Shown: one piece after another, positions 5,771 to 12,606 of the stretch
Position numbering within the stretch: position 1 is the first letter of the stretch
How the letters are laid out: each line of letters starts with the position of its first letter
Made by a program: the position numbers and the translations under genes
DNA from: Thiohalobacter sp.
Lineage (GTDB): Bacteria; Pseudomonadota; Gammaproteobacteria; DSM-19610
Assembly (NCBI GenBank): GCA_027080445.1
Contig: JALWRY010000396.1
Location: forward strand, 1 to 12,606
Direction of reading: 5' to 3'
DNA: 12,606 nt
Notes under the pieces: generated by a model
Databases searched by the model: none
What the model saw: only the letters and a program-made list of their open reading frames with translations
What the model was told of the DNA's origin: nothing

Positions 5771-7330
5771 ATGAGTTCAGCGCAATCAGCGGTTGATTCC
5801 TCGCAAAATATCGTGCTTGCGCGCACTGAGTACGACGCCCTTCAAGCACAAATCACGACGTTAAAAACCCAACTGGACTGGTTCAAGCGCCAGCTGTTTG
5901 GCAGCAAGTCAGAGAAACGTCTGGTGATGGATCCGGCCCTCCAGGCCGACCTGCTGGCGGCGCTGGGTGAAGACTTACCCGCGCCGCCCCCACCCAAGAC
6001 TGAGAAGATCACCTACGAACGGCGCAAAGCGCGCAATGCCAACGCGGTCACCGATCAGGGCCTGCGTTTTGATGACAGCGTGCCGGTGGAGACCATTGCG
6101 CTGTCGAGTCCTGAGCTGGATGACATCCCCGCGCACGAGCGGGTCGTGATCGGTGAGAAAGTCACCTACCGGCTGGCACAGCGCCCGGGCAGCTACGTGG
6201 TGCTCAAATACGTACGCCCGGTGGTCAAGCACAAGGCAACCGGCACCCTGGTCACCCCACCGGCCCCGGTCAATGTCCTGGACAAGAGCGTCGCGGATGT
6301 CAGTTTTCTGGCCGGGATGCTGGTGGATAAATTCGTGTATCACTTGCCCCTGTACCGGCAACACCAGCGACTGCGCCAAAATGGCATCGATTTGAGCCGC
6401 GCCACGCTGACGAACCTGAGCAGCCGGGCCATTGAGCTGTTAACCCCCATCTTCCATGCCCAGTTCGGTAATATCTTGCAAAGCCGGGTACTGGCGATGG
6501 ACGAAACGCCGATCAAGGCGGGGCGAAAACGCAAAGGCAAGCTACGGCAGGCCTATTTTTGGCCGGTGTATGGGGAGGCGGATGAAATCGCGTTCAGCTA
6601 CAGTCCCTCACGGGCTTCAAAGCATGTGCATGAGGTGTTGGGCGATACGTTTGAGGGCGTGCTGGTCTCCGATGGCAACGAAGCCTATGCCCGCTATGCG
6701 CAAACCCGCGAGGCGGTAACCCATGCCGAATGTTGGGCGCACACGCGGCGCTACTTTGAACGGGCGAAGGAAGCGGAACCGCAGGCAGTCAATGAGGCGT
6801 TGGCGATCATCGGGAAACTATACCGCCATGAAGCCCATATCCGGGACAAGGAACTGACGGGCGAAGCCAAGCTGAACTACCGCACCCAACACAGTGAGCC
6901 GGTGGTCCATGCCTTCTGGCAATGGTGTGACCAGCAGTGTCAGCGCCACGACCTGCTACCCAGCAATCCGTTAAGCCGCGCACTCAAATACGCGATGGCC
7001 CGGGTAGACAGTCTGAAGGTGTTCTTGAGCGATCCGGATGTCCCGGTCGACACCAATCATCTGGAGCGGGCGCTGCGACCCATTCCTCTGGGACGAAAAA
7101 ACTGGTTATTTTGTTGGACAGAACTGGGTGCCAAGCAGGTGGGGATCATTCAAAGCCTGCTGGTGACCTGCAAATTACAAGGCGTCAATCCGCACACCTG
7201 GCTGGTCGATGTGCTGCAGCGCATCAGTCAGCATCCCGCCAGTAAAGCTATTGAACTGACCCCCCGGGTCTGGAAAGAAACATTTGCGGACAAAATTTTA
7301 AAAAGCGATTTGGACAGGGTGGGTCAATAG
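5771..7330 (+). CDS. tnpC: IS66-family DDE transposase TnpC
   Basis: The protein is 519 residues. The N terminus has the leucine-zipper-like coiled coil (YDALQAQITTLKTQLDWFKR) followed by QLFGSKSEKR, both standard for IS66. The DDE catalytic residues are visible: D244 in VLAMDETPIK, D301 in VLVSDGNEAYARYA, and E432 in HLERALRPIPLGRKNWLF. The Cys-x2-Cys zinc-finger region present in many IS66 transposases is absent: there is no cysteine before residue 321. The stop codon at 7328-7330 abuts the right terminal repeat. Intact and probably active. Confidence 0.95.
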   Translation: MSSAQSAVDSSQNIVLARTEYDALQAQITTLKTQLDWFKRQLFGSKSEKRLVMDPALQADLLAALGEDLPAPPPPKTEKITYERRKARNANAVTDQGLRFDDSVPVETIALSSPELDDIPAHERVVIGEKVTYRLAQRPGSYVVLKYVRPVVKHKATGTLVTPPAPVNVLDKSVADVSFLAGMLVDKFVYHLPLYRQHQRLRQNGIDLSRATLTNLSSRAIELLTPIFHAQFGNILQSRVLAMDETPIKAGRKRKGKLRQAYFWPVYGEADEIAFSYSPSRASKHVHEVLGDTFEGVLVSDGNEAYARYAQTREAVTHAECWAHTRRYFERAKEAEPQAVNEALAIIGKLYRHEAHIRDKELTGEAKLNYRTQHSEPVVHAFWQWCDQQCQRHDLLPSNPLSRALKYAMARVDSLKVFLSDPDVPVDTNHLERALRPIPLGRKNWLFCWTELGAKQVGIIQSLLVTCKLQGVNPHTWLVDVLQRISQHPASKAIELTPRVWKETFADKILKSDLDRVGQ

Positions 7331-7351
7331 CGTCGTAGTTTGAACGGTTAC
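7331..7351. repeat. IS66 right terminal inverted repeat
   Basis: Read inward on the minus strand it starts GTAACCGTTCAAAC and pairs with the left end at 5028-5048. Confidence 0.9.
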
Positions 7352-7359
7352 GTTACGCA
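7352..7359. repeat. Target site duplication of the IS66 element, right copy
   Basis: GTTACGCA, identical to 5020-5027. In istA it encodes the end of ...DLRN, so collapsing the copies keeps the reading frame. Confidence 0.92.
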
Positions 7360-8095
7360 GATCCCGGATCTGGCGCTCGACCTTGCCTTTGGCCTGCGGC
7401 GCCCGTGGCAGACAGGCATCGATGTGAAAGCCGACGGTGCGGGCATAAGCCCGGTAGTGTCGGTTGAGGGTGCCCCAGGGGCCGGCGCCACGGATAACGC
7501 CGGTCTTGAGGTTGTCGATGCGCACCACGGCCGGTACGCCGCCCAGTCGCCGCAAGCCGGCGTTGTGCACCTGGTGCCAGGCGAGCTGGTTTTTGCTCAG
7601 GGACCAGATGAAGGCCGGGAAGCGAGAGAAGGACAGCTTGAGGGCGAACACCGACAGGTGCTGGCGCTGGCCGGCGATCAGCACCCGCGGGAACTCGCCC
7701 CAGTCGGCCTGGGCCTGGGCGCCGGGTGGGGTTTCGACCCGGCGCCGCGCCCGGACCTTGGGTTGAGGGAAATGCGCTTTGAAGTAGCGTTGCAGGGAGC
7801 GCAGGCTGCCGGGGTAGCGGTGTTCGCTCACCAGCCAGTCGTGCAGGGCGGCAAGGTTCAGGGGTCCCTCGTCATCGATGCGCTCCAGCCAGGCGGCGAT
7901 GGCGGCCTGGAAATCGGCGGCGAGGTGTTTTTGCTGGCTACGTCCGTCGGTGGTGCCCTGGCGCAAACGGTTCAGATGATAACGGACGGCATTTTCATGA
8001 ACGCCCAGGAGTCGGGCAATAGCACGGTTACTTTGGCCGCGCTCGGCAAGCGTTTGAATGGTCATACGAGCCTCCTGATCGAGTTTGTTTGCCAT
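7352..8095 (-). pseudogene. istA: IstA transposase, N-terminal fragment (cut by IS66 insertion)
   Basis: This fragment carries residues 1-248 of IstA, the IS21-family transposase. It has a helix-turn-helix (RGQSNRAIARLLGVHENAVR, about 19-38) and an rve-type DDE core: D131 in AQADWGEF, D194 in VVRIDNLKTG, E240 in KGKVERQIRDL. The IS66 element has landed eight codons after the catalytic Glu, so the fragment keeps all three acidic residues but loses the C-terminal 173 residues; translation runs into IS66 and stops at 7298. The ATG at 8095 is chosen because GGAGGAGG lies 7 bases upstream, although the frame is open to 8158. Confidence 0.92.
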
Positions 8096-8102
8096 CGCAC
8101 TG

Positions 8103-8110
8103 CCTCCTCC
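8103..8110 (-). promoter_or_regulatory. Ribosome binding site of istA
   Basis: GGAGGAGG on the minus strand, 7 bases before the ATG at 8095, fixes the istA start and shows that the longer upstream frame is not the natural one. Confidence 0.8.
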
Positions 8111-8129
8111 GGTTGAGGAGCACAGGGTG

Positions 8130-11100
8130 TCAGGCAAAGCGATAAATGTCAGCAACACCCGTGCGCAAGACTGGGTGTCGCCTTAACTCGATCATGGACT
8201 GTCGCTCTACAGTCAGATCGGTGACGGGGCCGAAGGGGGCGTAGCGCACGCCGCTGGCCAGGGTCTGCGACTGGCCGTTGATGCTGAAATCGACCTGGTC
8301 GATCTGACCGGCGGCGTCGTAGCGATACGTCACCCGGCTGCCGGAGGGGTAGTCGAGGGTCTGTACCCGGCCCTGGGCGTCGTAGCCGTACCGCATGCCC
8401 TGGTGCTGGAGGCTGTCGCCGAAGGCGTTGTACTGGTAGTGCACCCGGTTACCGGCGGGCAGCACGCCGGCGCCATAGGTGACGGTGCACAGTCGGCCCA
8501 CGCCGCCGGGGCAGGTGTCATAGGCATAGGCGATGTCGTCGGCCGTACCTGGCGCATCGATGGCGGTCAAGCGGTTGAGGGCGTCGTAGGTGTAGGCGAA
8601 GGTCTGGCCGTTGGCGTCGGATTTCTGGAGGAGGTTGCCGGCGGCATCGTACTGGAAGGTGGTGGTGCCGGTATCCGGGCTGGTCCGGGTCAGCAGGTTG
8701 CCGAGATCGTCATAGGCGTAGGCGGTGGCGCCGTTGATGGGGTCGGTGACGGTGGTGAGGCGGTCGGCCACGTCATAGCCGTAGGTGGTGTTGGCATCCG
8801 CCGTGGTCGGGTCGGTGCCGCCGAGATCCTGCGTGGCCGCGGTGAGGCGCTTGAGGGTGTCGTAGCGGTAATCCGTGACTGCGCCCCGGCCATCGGTGCT
8901 GAGCGCCAGGGTGCCGTCGGGGGCGAAGTCGGGGTTGGTGGTTTCCAGCGGGGCCAGCGGATCGCCCAGGGCGCGGGTGTCCAGGCGGTTGTAGATGTCG
9001 AATGTCTGGTGGAGCTGGCGGCGGATCATGTCATCCGCCGTATTGGACGGCGTGCCATTGGCGTCGTAGGTGATCTCGGCCAGGCGGTTGCCTTCGGTGT
9101 CGAGGGTGTAGTCGATGTGGTTACCCAGGCCATCGGTAATCCGTGTCAGACGGCGGGCGTCGTCGTAACCGAAGGTGAGGGTGGTCGCGTCCGCTGTGCC
9201 GTCGGCGGTGGTGATGCTTTGCACCTCGCCGGTGGCGAGGTAGGTCCAGCGGGTGGTGCGCGATGTGGTGGGGCCGGTCTCGGTGAGGGTTTGCAGGCGG
9301 TCGTTGCCGGGGTAGTAGGTGTAGCTCAGCGACAGGCCGTTGGGGCGTTGCTCGGAAGCGACCTTGCCGGTGGCGGTGTACTGGATGTTGCGGCGGGTCA
9401 GGATGCCGTTGGCGTCTTCGATTTCCTTGAGTCGGGCGCGGCTGCCAACGGGTACTGTACTGTCGTTGGGGTAGTAGCGGTAAGTGGTGTAGTCACTGAC
9501 ATCGGTACGTGGGCCATCGCGGAAGGATAACTGGTTCAACGGGCCGTTATATTGCCAGGTGGTGGTGCGAGTGACCGGTGCGCCGGAAGGATCGAAGCCG
9601 GTGATGGTTTCCGAGGTGCGGTTGCCGAAGGCGTCGTAGGTGTAGGTGGTGACCTTGTTCTGGCCGCTGAAGACCGAGGGCTCGGTGATCGATGTGATTT
9701 TGTTGAAGAAGCGGGGGTCGTAGGTGTAGTCGGTGCGGCGGGCATTGGGGGAGGCGGAAGAGTCAAAGGAACATGAACCATTGTTGACAGTTGTGTCAAA
9801 GGAAGACATCCCTTCGACTTTACAGCCATACTGACCTTTTGCGTCATAGTTTCCATAGCGTGTTACGGAATCACCCCAATCTGTAGTGCCCGACAAATAA
9901 CCATTGATATCATAACGGCGGTTTTTCTTGTCGCCATTTGGGCAATTTGTACATTGATCACCTGTAATTTGTAATACAGCGAGATTGCCGCGCTCCGCTG
10001 AAAAGTGGTACGTCCTTATCGCGCCACGGCTATCTGTAACTGTCGTCGTGCCATCCGGATTGTATGTCAAGTCAACCCGTTCAACGCCACCCCCGTTTTC
10101 TGATGAGATTGCTTTCCCGTCAGCGTTGTAGGTCCATGTAGCGTACAGTTTTCCGCGTTCATCCGTAATTCCGGTAAGGGCATGAATAAAATTTAAATCG
10201 TCGTAATGATATTGCTTCGTTGTGTTATCTGGATTATCAACAAATTCGAGATTTCCGGTTGCGCCATATCGGTATGTCCATTTTCTGCCGGTATTATCAA
10301 GAACTGCTGAAATCCGGTTTGATGCATCATAGTTAAACTGAAGTGAGTCGCCTGAACTAGTCTCGACGCGAGTTAGGCGGTTATTAGTGTCATAAGTTAA
10401 TGTTTGAGTGTCCCCGCGAACACTGGTAATTGAGAGCAATTTGCCTGTACCGTCATAATTTTCACGGGAGTTATCGGCATTAGTAAAAACCCAGTTACTC
10501 CCATCGGTTGTTAGTGAGACTTCAGGGTATAAGGGGTCTATCCATATGCCATTACTCTTTTCAAAATGGTATGCCTGACCATTAGGTCGTGTGATTGTGA
10601 TTAGTTGGCTTGTGGGATTCGGTTGTGGCAAAGCAATATGCTGATTCAGGGTTGGTCGTATTGGAAAGTTTGCTATAGTTTTACCAGATTGTTTGATCAG
10701 GCAATTTTGATTATCTCCAAAACTTGCTGTGGCGCTGGATAGTGCCCCATTCCAGGCATAAGCCCTGATTTCTTGCCAACCACTTGTGCAGGCTTCGGAC
10801 GCTGTGCTGTAAAGCCTTGATTGATCTAAATTGCCTTGATATAAGTCGGATGTGCCGAGAGTGCTTTCATTCAGTTGACGGCTGTAAGTATGGCGCCAAC
10901 CGGGGGCTAGAGATTGGGATGAGTTGTGATCACCCAGGCTGTTATAAAAACGTATGAATTCCGATCCGACGGTTGCATGGCTGGGGATGTCTGTTTCTCT
11001 TTGAGACTTATTCCCGGTGGCTGGATGGCAGGGGTCTCCTTCACCTTCACAATTTGGATTGGCTAAGGGAGGGGCCAGAAAGTACTGGCTACTGCCAATA

Positions 11101-11855
11101 ACTGTAGCGCGGTTTGTATTTGTACAGAGATTAAGCACGTTATCGAAAGTGAGGTTTGTAGGGCAGGCAACAGAACGAGTCCTGAGCAACTTCTGTTTCC
11201 CGGCGGAGTATGGTATGCAGACGCCATTACTATCGGGTTGGTAATATCTGCCAGGAATATATTTTTCCTCAAATGCAGGAATACCGTATGTTCGAAGATA
11301 AAGTTGGTTTGCTGATGAGGTTGTCGGTTGCCACTGTACTGATTCGGGAGGATCCATCTCAGCATAGGGTGGGCAAAATGTGCCTGGGGAACCAGATTTC
11401 CTTGCATTTATTAGCCAATTCAGAACGCTATCATATGCCGCTTGTTCAGTTTGATAAGTCTCTGCTACATGCTCATTTTGATAACCCCATGAACTTATAT
11501 TCAGTACTGCATCGGGTATTTTGTATTTGATAATTAGGCTGTCGTTTTGTTGAACTGCAGGGAGCGCTTCTGTCATTGATGCATAGATGCCACCAAAACT
11601 TTGGAAGTCGCTAACCGCTTCTGCCTGTGTTTTGAACTGTAATCCTGTAGGAGAGGGTGATCCTCTCCATAGAAGTGGTTCAGCAGTGATATTGGTTATG
11701 ATTGCAAATTGAAGTAATAGTGCAAGTATTGAGCCTATCTTTAGTTGTGTTCGACTGATAGTGTTACGAATAGACGCTGCATTGTGGCGTTTTTGTTCTA
11801 AATGGATTTTCTCCGATTGACGTTTCGATCGGAAAAGCTGCAGACAAGTCTCCAT
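8130..11855 (-). CDS. rhs gene, 5' part: secreted YD-repeat protein, truncated by IS21
   Basis: The first 1214 codons belong to rhs; after 8212 the frame runs into the IS21 end and adds about 27 foreign residues (from VERQSMIELR) to a stop at 8130. The N terminus has a 38-residue basic region and one hydrophobic segment (GSILALLLQFAIITNITA, about 40-58), a signal or anchor. Residues 60-265 are an unassigned region with several cysteines. CEGEGDPCHPATGNKSQRE (about 269-287) opens the N-terminal RHS domain (DUF6531-like, with FIRFYNS and APGWRHTYSR). From about 460 on are many YD repeats such as YDAFGNRTSE, YDDLGNLLTR and YDALNRLTAI. The ATG at 11855 is preferred; a TTG at 11864 is in frame. 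No PAAR or VgrG-linked start is seen. Joined with 1759-3577 it forms an 1820-residue protein. Base composition shifts from AT-rich to GC-rich near 9760. Confidence 0.88.
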   Translation of the reverse strand: METCLQLFRSKRQSEKIHLEQKRHNAASIRNTISRTQLKIGSILALLLQFAIITNITAEPLLWRGSPSPTGLQFKTQAEAVSDFQSFGGIYASMTEALPAVQQNDSLIIKYKIPDAVLNISSWGYQNEHVAETYQTEQAAYDSVLNWLINARKSGSPGTFCPPYAEMDPPESVQWQPTTSSANQLYLRTYGIPAFEEKYIPGRYYQPDSNGVCIPYSAGKQKLLRTRSVACPTNLTFDNVLNLCTNTNRATVIGSSQYFLAPPLANPNCEGEGDPCHPATGNKSQRETDIPSHATVGSEFIRFYNSLGDHNSSQSLAPGWRHTYSRQLNESTLGTSDLYQGNLDQSRLYSTASEACTSGWQEIRAYAWNGALSSATASFGDNQNCLIKQSGKTIANFPIRPTLNQHIALPQPNPTSQLITITRPNGQAYHFEKSNGIWIDPLYPEVSLTTDGSNWVFTNADNSRENYDGTGKLLSITSVRGDTQTLTYDTNNRLTRVETSSGDSLQFNYDASNRISAVLDNTGRKWTYRYGATGNLEFVDNPDNTTKQYHYDDLNFIHALTGITDERGKLYATWTYNADGKAISSENGGGVERVDLTYNPDGTTTVTDSRGAIRTYHFSAERGNLAVLQITGDQCTNCPNGDKKNRRYDINGYLSGTTDWGDSVTRYGNYDAKGQYGCKVEGMSSFDTTVNNGSCSFDSSASPNARRTDYTYDPRFFNKITSITEPSVFSGQNKVTTYTYDAFGNRTSETITGFDPSGAPVTRTTTWQYNGPLNQLSFRDGPRTDVSDYTTYRYYPNDSTVPVGSRARLKEIEDANGILTRRNIQYTATGKVASEQRPNGLSLSYTYYPGNDRLQTLTETGPTTSRTTRWTYLATGEVQSITTADGTADATTLTFGYDDARRLTRITDGLGNHIDYTLDTEGNRLAEITYDANGTPSNTADDMIRRQLHQTFDIYNRLDTRALGDPLAPLETTNPDFAPDGTLALSTDGRGAVTDYRYDTLKRLTAATQDLGGTDPTTADANTTYGYDVADRLTTVTDPINGATAYAYDDLGNLLTRTSPDTGTTTFQYDAAGNLLQKSDANGQTFAYTYDALNRLTAIDAPGTADDIAYAYDTCPGGVGRLCTVTYGAGVLPAGNRVHYQYNAFGDSLQHQGMRYGYDAQGRVQTLDYPSGSRVTYRYDAAGQIDQVDFSINGQSQTLASGVRYAPFGPVTDLTVERQSMIELRRHPVLRTGVADIYRFA
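8163..8211. repeat. IS21 right terminal repeats
   Basis: The inverted complement of the left repeat, GCGACACCCAGTCTTGCGC, occupies 8181 down to 8163. A partial copy (GCGACA) is at the very tip starting at 8205, 24 bases outward. The spacing mirrors the 25 bases at the left end. Confidence 0.82.
8212..8217. repeat. Target site duplication of the IS21 element, right copy
   Basis: GTCAGA, identical to 3578-3583, at the point where rhs coding resumes. Confidence 0.85.
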
Positions 11856-12039
11856 AATCCCCAATTCTTCCCCAATTATTAGTGGTTCTGCCTTCCATTG
11901 GATAATGGTAGCCAGAATCTGCTTTTTACTGAACTTTGGCTGATGCAGACTGACCTGTTTTTTTAGTGGTCGTCTAATTATTAAGCCGAAGCCTACAAAA
12001 CCTGCTTCTACAATTCAACGCCTGACAGGCAGCATTCCG
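11856..12039. other. Intergenic region upstream of rhs
   Basis: This AT-rich stretch lies between the Mth938-like gene and rhs, both on the minus strand. A short palindrome GCCTGACAGGC at 12021-12031, just past the stop of the upstream gene, could form a weak hairpin. I see no convincing sigma-70 promoter for rhs and no small gene. Confidence 0.4.
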
Positions 12040-12411
12040 TTATTCAAGCAACAACGCCGCCGCCACCGGCCGCCCCTCCGACAACAACACATTAAATGTC
12101 CGGCAAGCAGCCGCTGTATCCATCACCTCAACCCCGATCCCCGCCTCAAGCAGCGGTGCCGTCAACGCAGGGGAGGGAAAGCTCAACACCGGCCCGGTGC
12201 CCAGCAATAGTATTTCCGCGCCCAGCGAACGAATTAGCTCGAAGTCCCCGGCTTCAAGTTCATCCTTATTCTGCGGCCGCCAGTCGTCGATGATTTTTTC
12301 GTGTGTGAGGATGACGCTGCGCCGGTAGCTTTGACCGCCAACACGAATCTCCCCGGCGTCGTAGCCCTGGACGAGTAAGGCGCTGCTGAAATCTTCCTGA
12401 ACAAAATGCAT
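12040..12411 (-). CDS. Mth938-like (DUF498/NDUFAF3-like) domain protein
   Basis: The protein is 123 residues, the whole length of the Mth938-like fold. The C-terminal block is diagnostic: ILLLGTGPVLSFPSP (about 67-81), then GIGVEVMDTAAACRTFNVLL (91-110) and a final SEGRPVAAALLLE. Earlier parts, GYDAGEIRVGGQSY and SVILTHEKIIDDW, also fit. Bacterial members are small soluble proteins of unsettled function; the eukaryotic relative NDUFAF3 assists complex I assembly. I chose the ATG at 12411 because the family starts there (MHFVQED...). The frame continues upstream to the window edge, but that part resembles nothing known and reads like intergenic DNA. No strong ribosome binding site is visible. 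Confidence 0.9.
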   Translation of the reverse strand: MHFVQEDFSSALLVQGYDAGEIRVGGQSYRRSVILTHEKIIDDWRPQNKDELEAGDFELIRSLGAEILLLGTGPVLSFPSPALTAPLLEAGIGVEVMDTAAACRTFNVLLSEGRPVAAALLLE

Positions 12412-12606
12412 GCCCGATACGATAGTCTGCACCTTGTGACATTTCAATAATTTCAGTACCCTACGCGTTTTATTTATCCAGAAAATGTAGCGACCAACAG
12501 AGCAGTCCGTGGACGAATTTCCCAGAATCAAACGTTTGCCGCCGTATGTCTTCAATATTGTCAATGAGTTGAAGGCGAAGGCGCGCGCGCGCGGCGAGGA
12601 TATCAT
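12412..12606. other. Upstream region of the Mth938-like gene, no gene recognised
   Basis: On the minus strand the Mth938 frame stays open through this whole stretch to the window edge, yet the translated residues match no family I know. An alternating GC tract lies near 12579-12594. A minus-strand TTGACA occurs near 12560-12565, but I could not pair it with a good -10 element. Confidence 0.3.

Larger units (their letters stand above)
5028..7351 (+). mobile_element. IS66-family insertion sequence, apparently complete
   Basis: The element is 2324 bases with imperfect 21-bp terminal inverted repeats (17 of 21 matching) starting GTAA, close to the family's GTAAGCG consensus. It carries the canonical three genes tnpA, tnpB and tnpC on the plus strand, all intact, and is flanked by a perfect 8-bp duplication. 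It sits within istA of the IS21 element and in the opposite orientation. Intact genes, ends and duplication indicate a recent, possibly still active insertion. Confidence 0.95.
3584..8211 (-). mobile_element. IS21-family insertion sequence, itself split by an IS66 element
   Basis: The element is 4628 bases, of which 2324 are the nested IS66 element (plus its 8-bp duplication). Its ends are TGTCAAGCGACA (3584-3595) and, inverted, TGTAGAGCGACA (8211-8200), 10 of 12 identical, starting TGT as in the IS21 family. Both ends carry extra subterminal copies of a GCGACACCCAG repeat, also an IS21 hallmark. It encodes istA and istB on the minus strand with overlapping ATGA. It is flanked by a 6-bp duplication, within the 4-8 bp usual for the family, and lies in the rhs gene in the same orientation. 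Because istA is broken, it cannot move on its own unless a functional IstA is supplied elsewhere. Confidence 0.92.

Noticed and set aside
7340..8116. Plus-strand open frame of 258 codons opposite istA
   Set aside because: Antisense shadow of the well-identified IstA frame.
8403..9530. Long plus-strand open frame of 375 codons opposite rhs
   Set aside because: It is a shadow of the GC-rich YD repeats on the other strand: low-complexity Gly/Val translation and no ribosome binding site or domain.
12579..12595. Alternating GC tract that could form Z-DNA
   Set aside because: Too short and at the window edge to support any functional claim.
12412..12606. 65-residue upstream extension of the Mth938-like protein
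   Set aside because: The family starts at the ATG at 12411; the extension has no recognisable motif and reads like intergenic DNA.

Overview
The window looks like chromosomal DNA from a sulfur-oxidising gammaproteobacterium, possibly a purple sulfur bacterium or relative. The main clue is a small exported Gly/Tyr/Trp-rich protein of the sulfur globule protein type. The Mth938-like (DUF498) gene at the right edge and the IS types agree with a proteobacterial host. Genus cannot be set from the sequence alone.

Layout, left to right: (1) 1-214, minus: start of an uncharacterised exported protein that runs off the window. (2) 215-347: two adjacent hairpins. (3) 348-773, minus: sulfur globule-like protein with a strong ribosome binding site. 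(4) about 1036-1311: decayed C-terminal remnant of an IS256-family transposase with an internal stop and one probable IS end. (5) 1362-1757, minus: small single-pass membrane protein, one base downstream of an Rhs gene. (6) 1759-11855, minus: one very large rhs gene split by nested insertion sequences. (7) 12040-12411, minus: Mth938-like protein.

The nested structure resolves to the base. An IS21-family element occupies 3584-8211 and is flanked by a 6-bp duplication (GTCAGA). Its istA is itself split by an IS66-family element at 5028-7351, flanked by an 8-bp duplication (GTTACGCA). Removing the IS66 element and one duplication gives a 421-aa IstA. Removing the IS21 element and one duplication gives a continuous rhs frame of 1820 codons plus stop. 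Both insertions therefore look recent and precise.

The reconstructed Rhs protein is not a PAAR-type VI effector by its N terminus. It starts with a membrane or signal segment and has a long Cys-containing N-terminal region, then many YD repeats. Calcium-type acidic (thrombospondin type-3-like) repeats and two dockerin-like motifs interrupt the repeats. An RHS core follows, then a short AT-richer, Cys-rich C-terminal tail. The tail and the adjacent membrane protein have the layout of a polymorphic toxin/immunity pair of unrecognised type; this is the best candidate here for something undescribed. The IS21 insertion separates the secretion signal from the tail, so delivery of the tail should be off unless the element excises.
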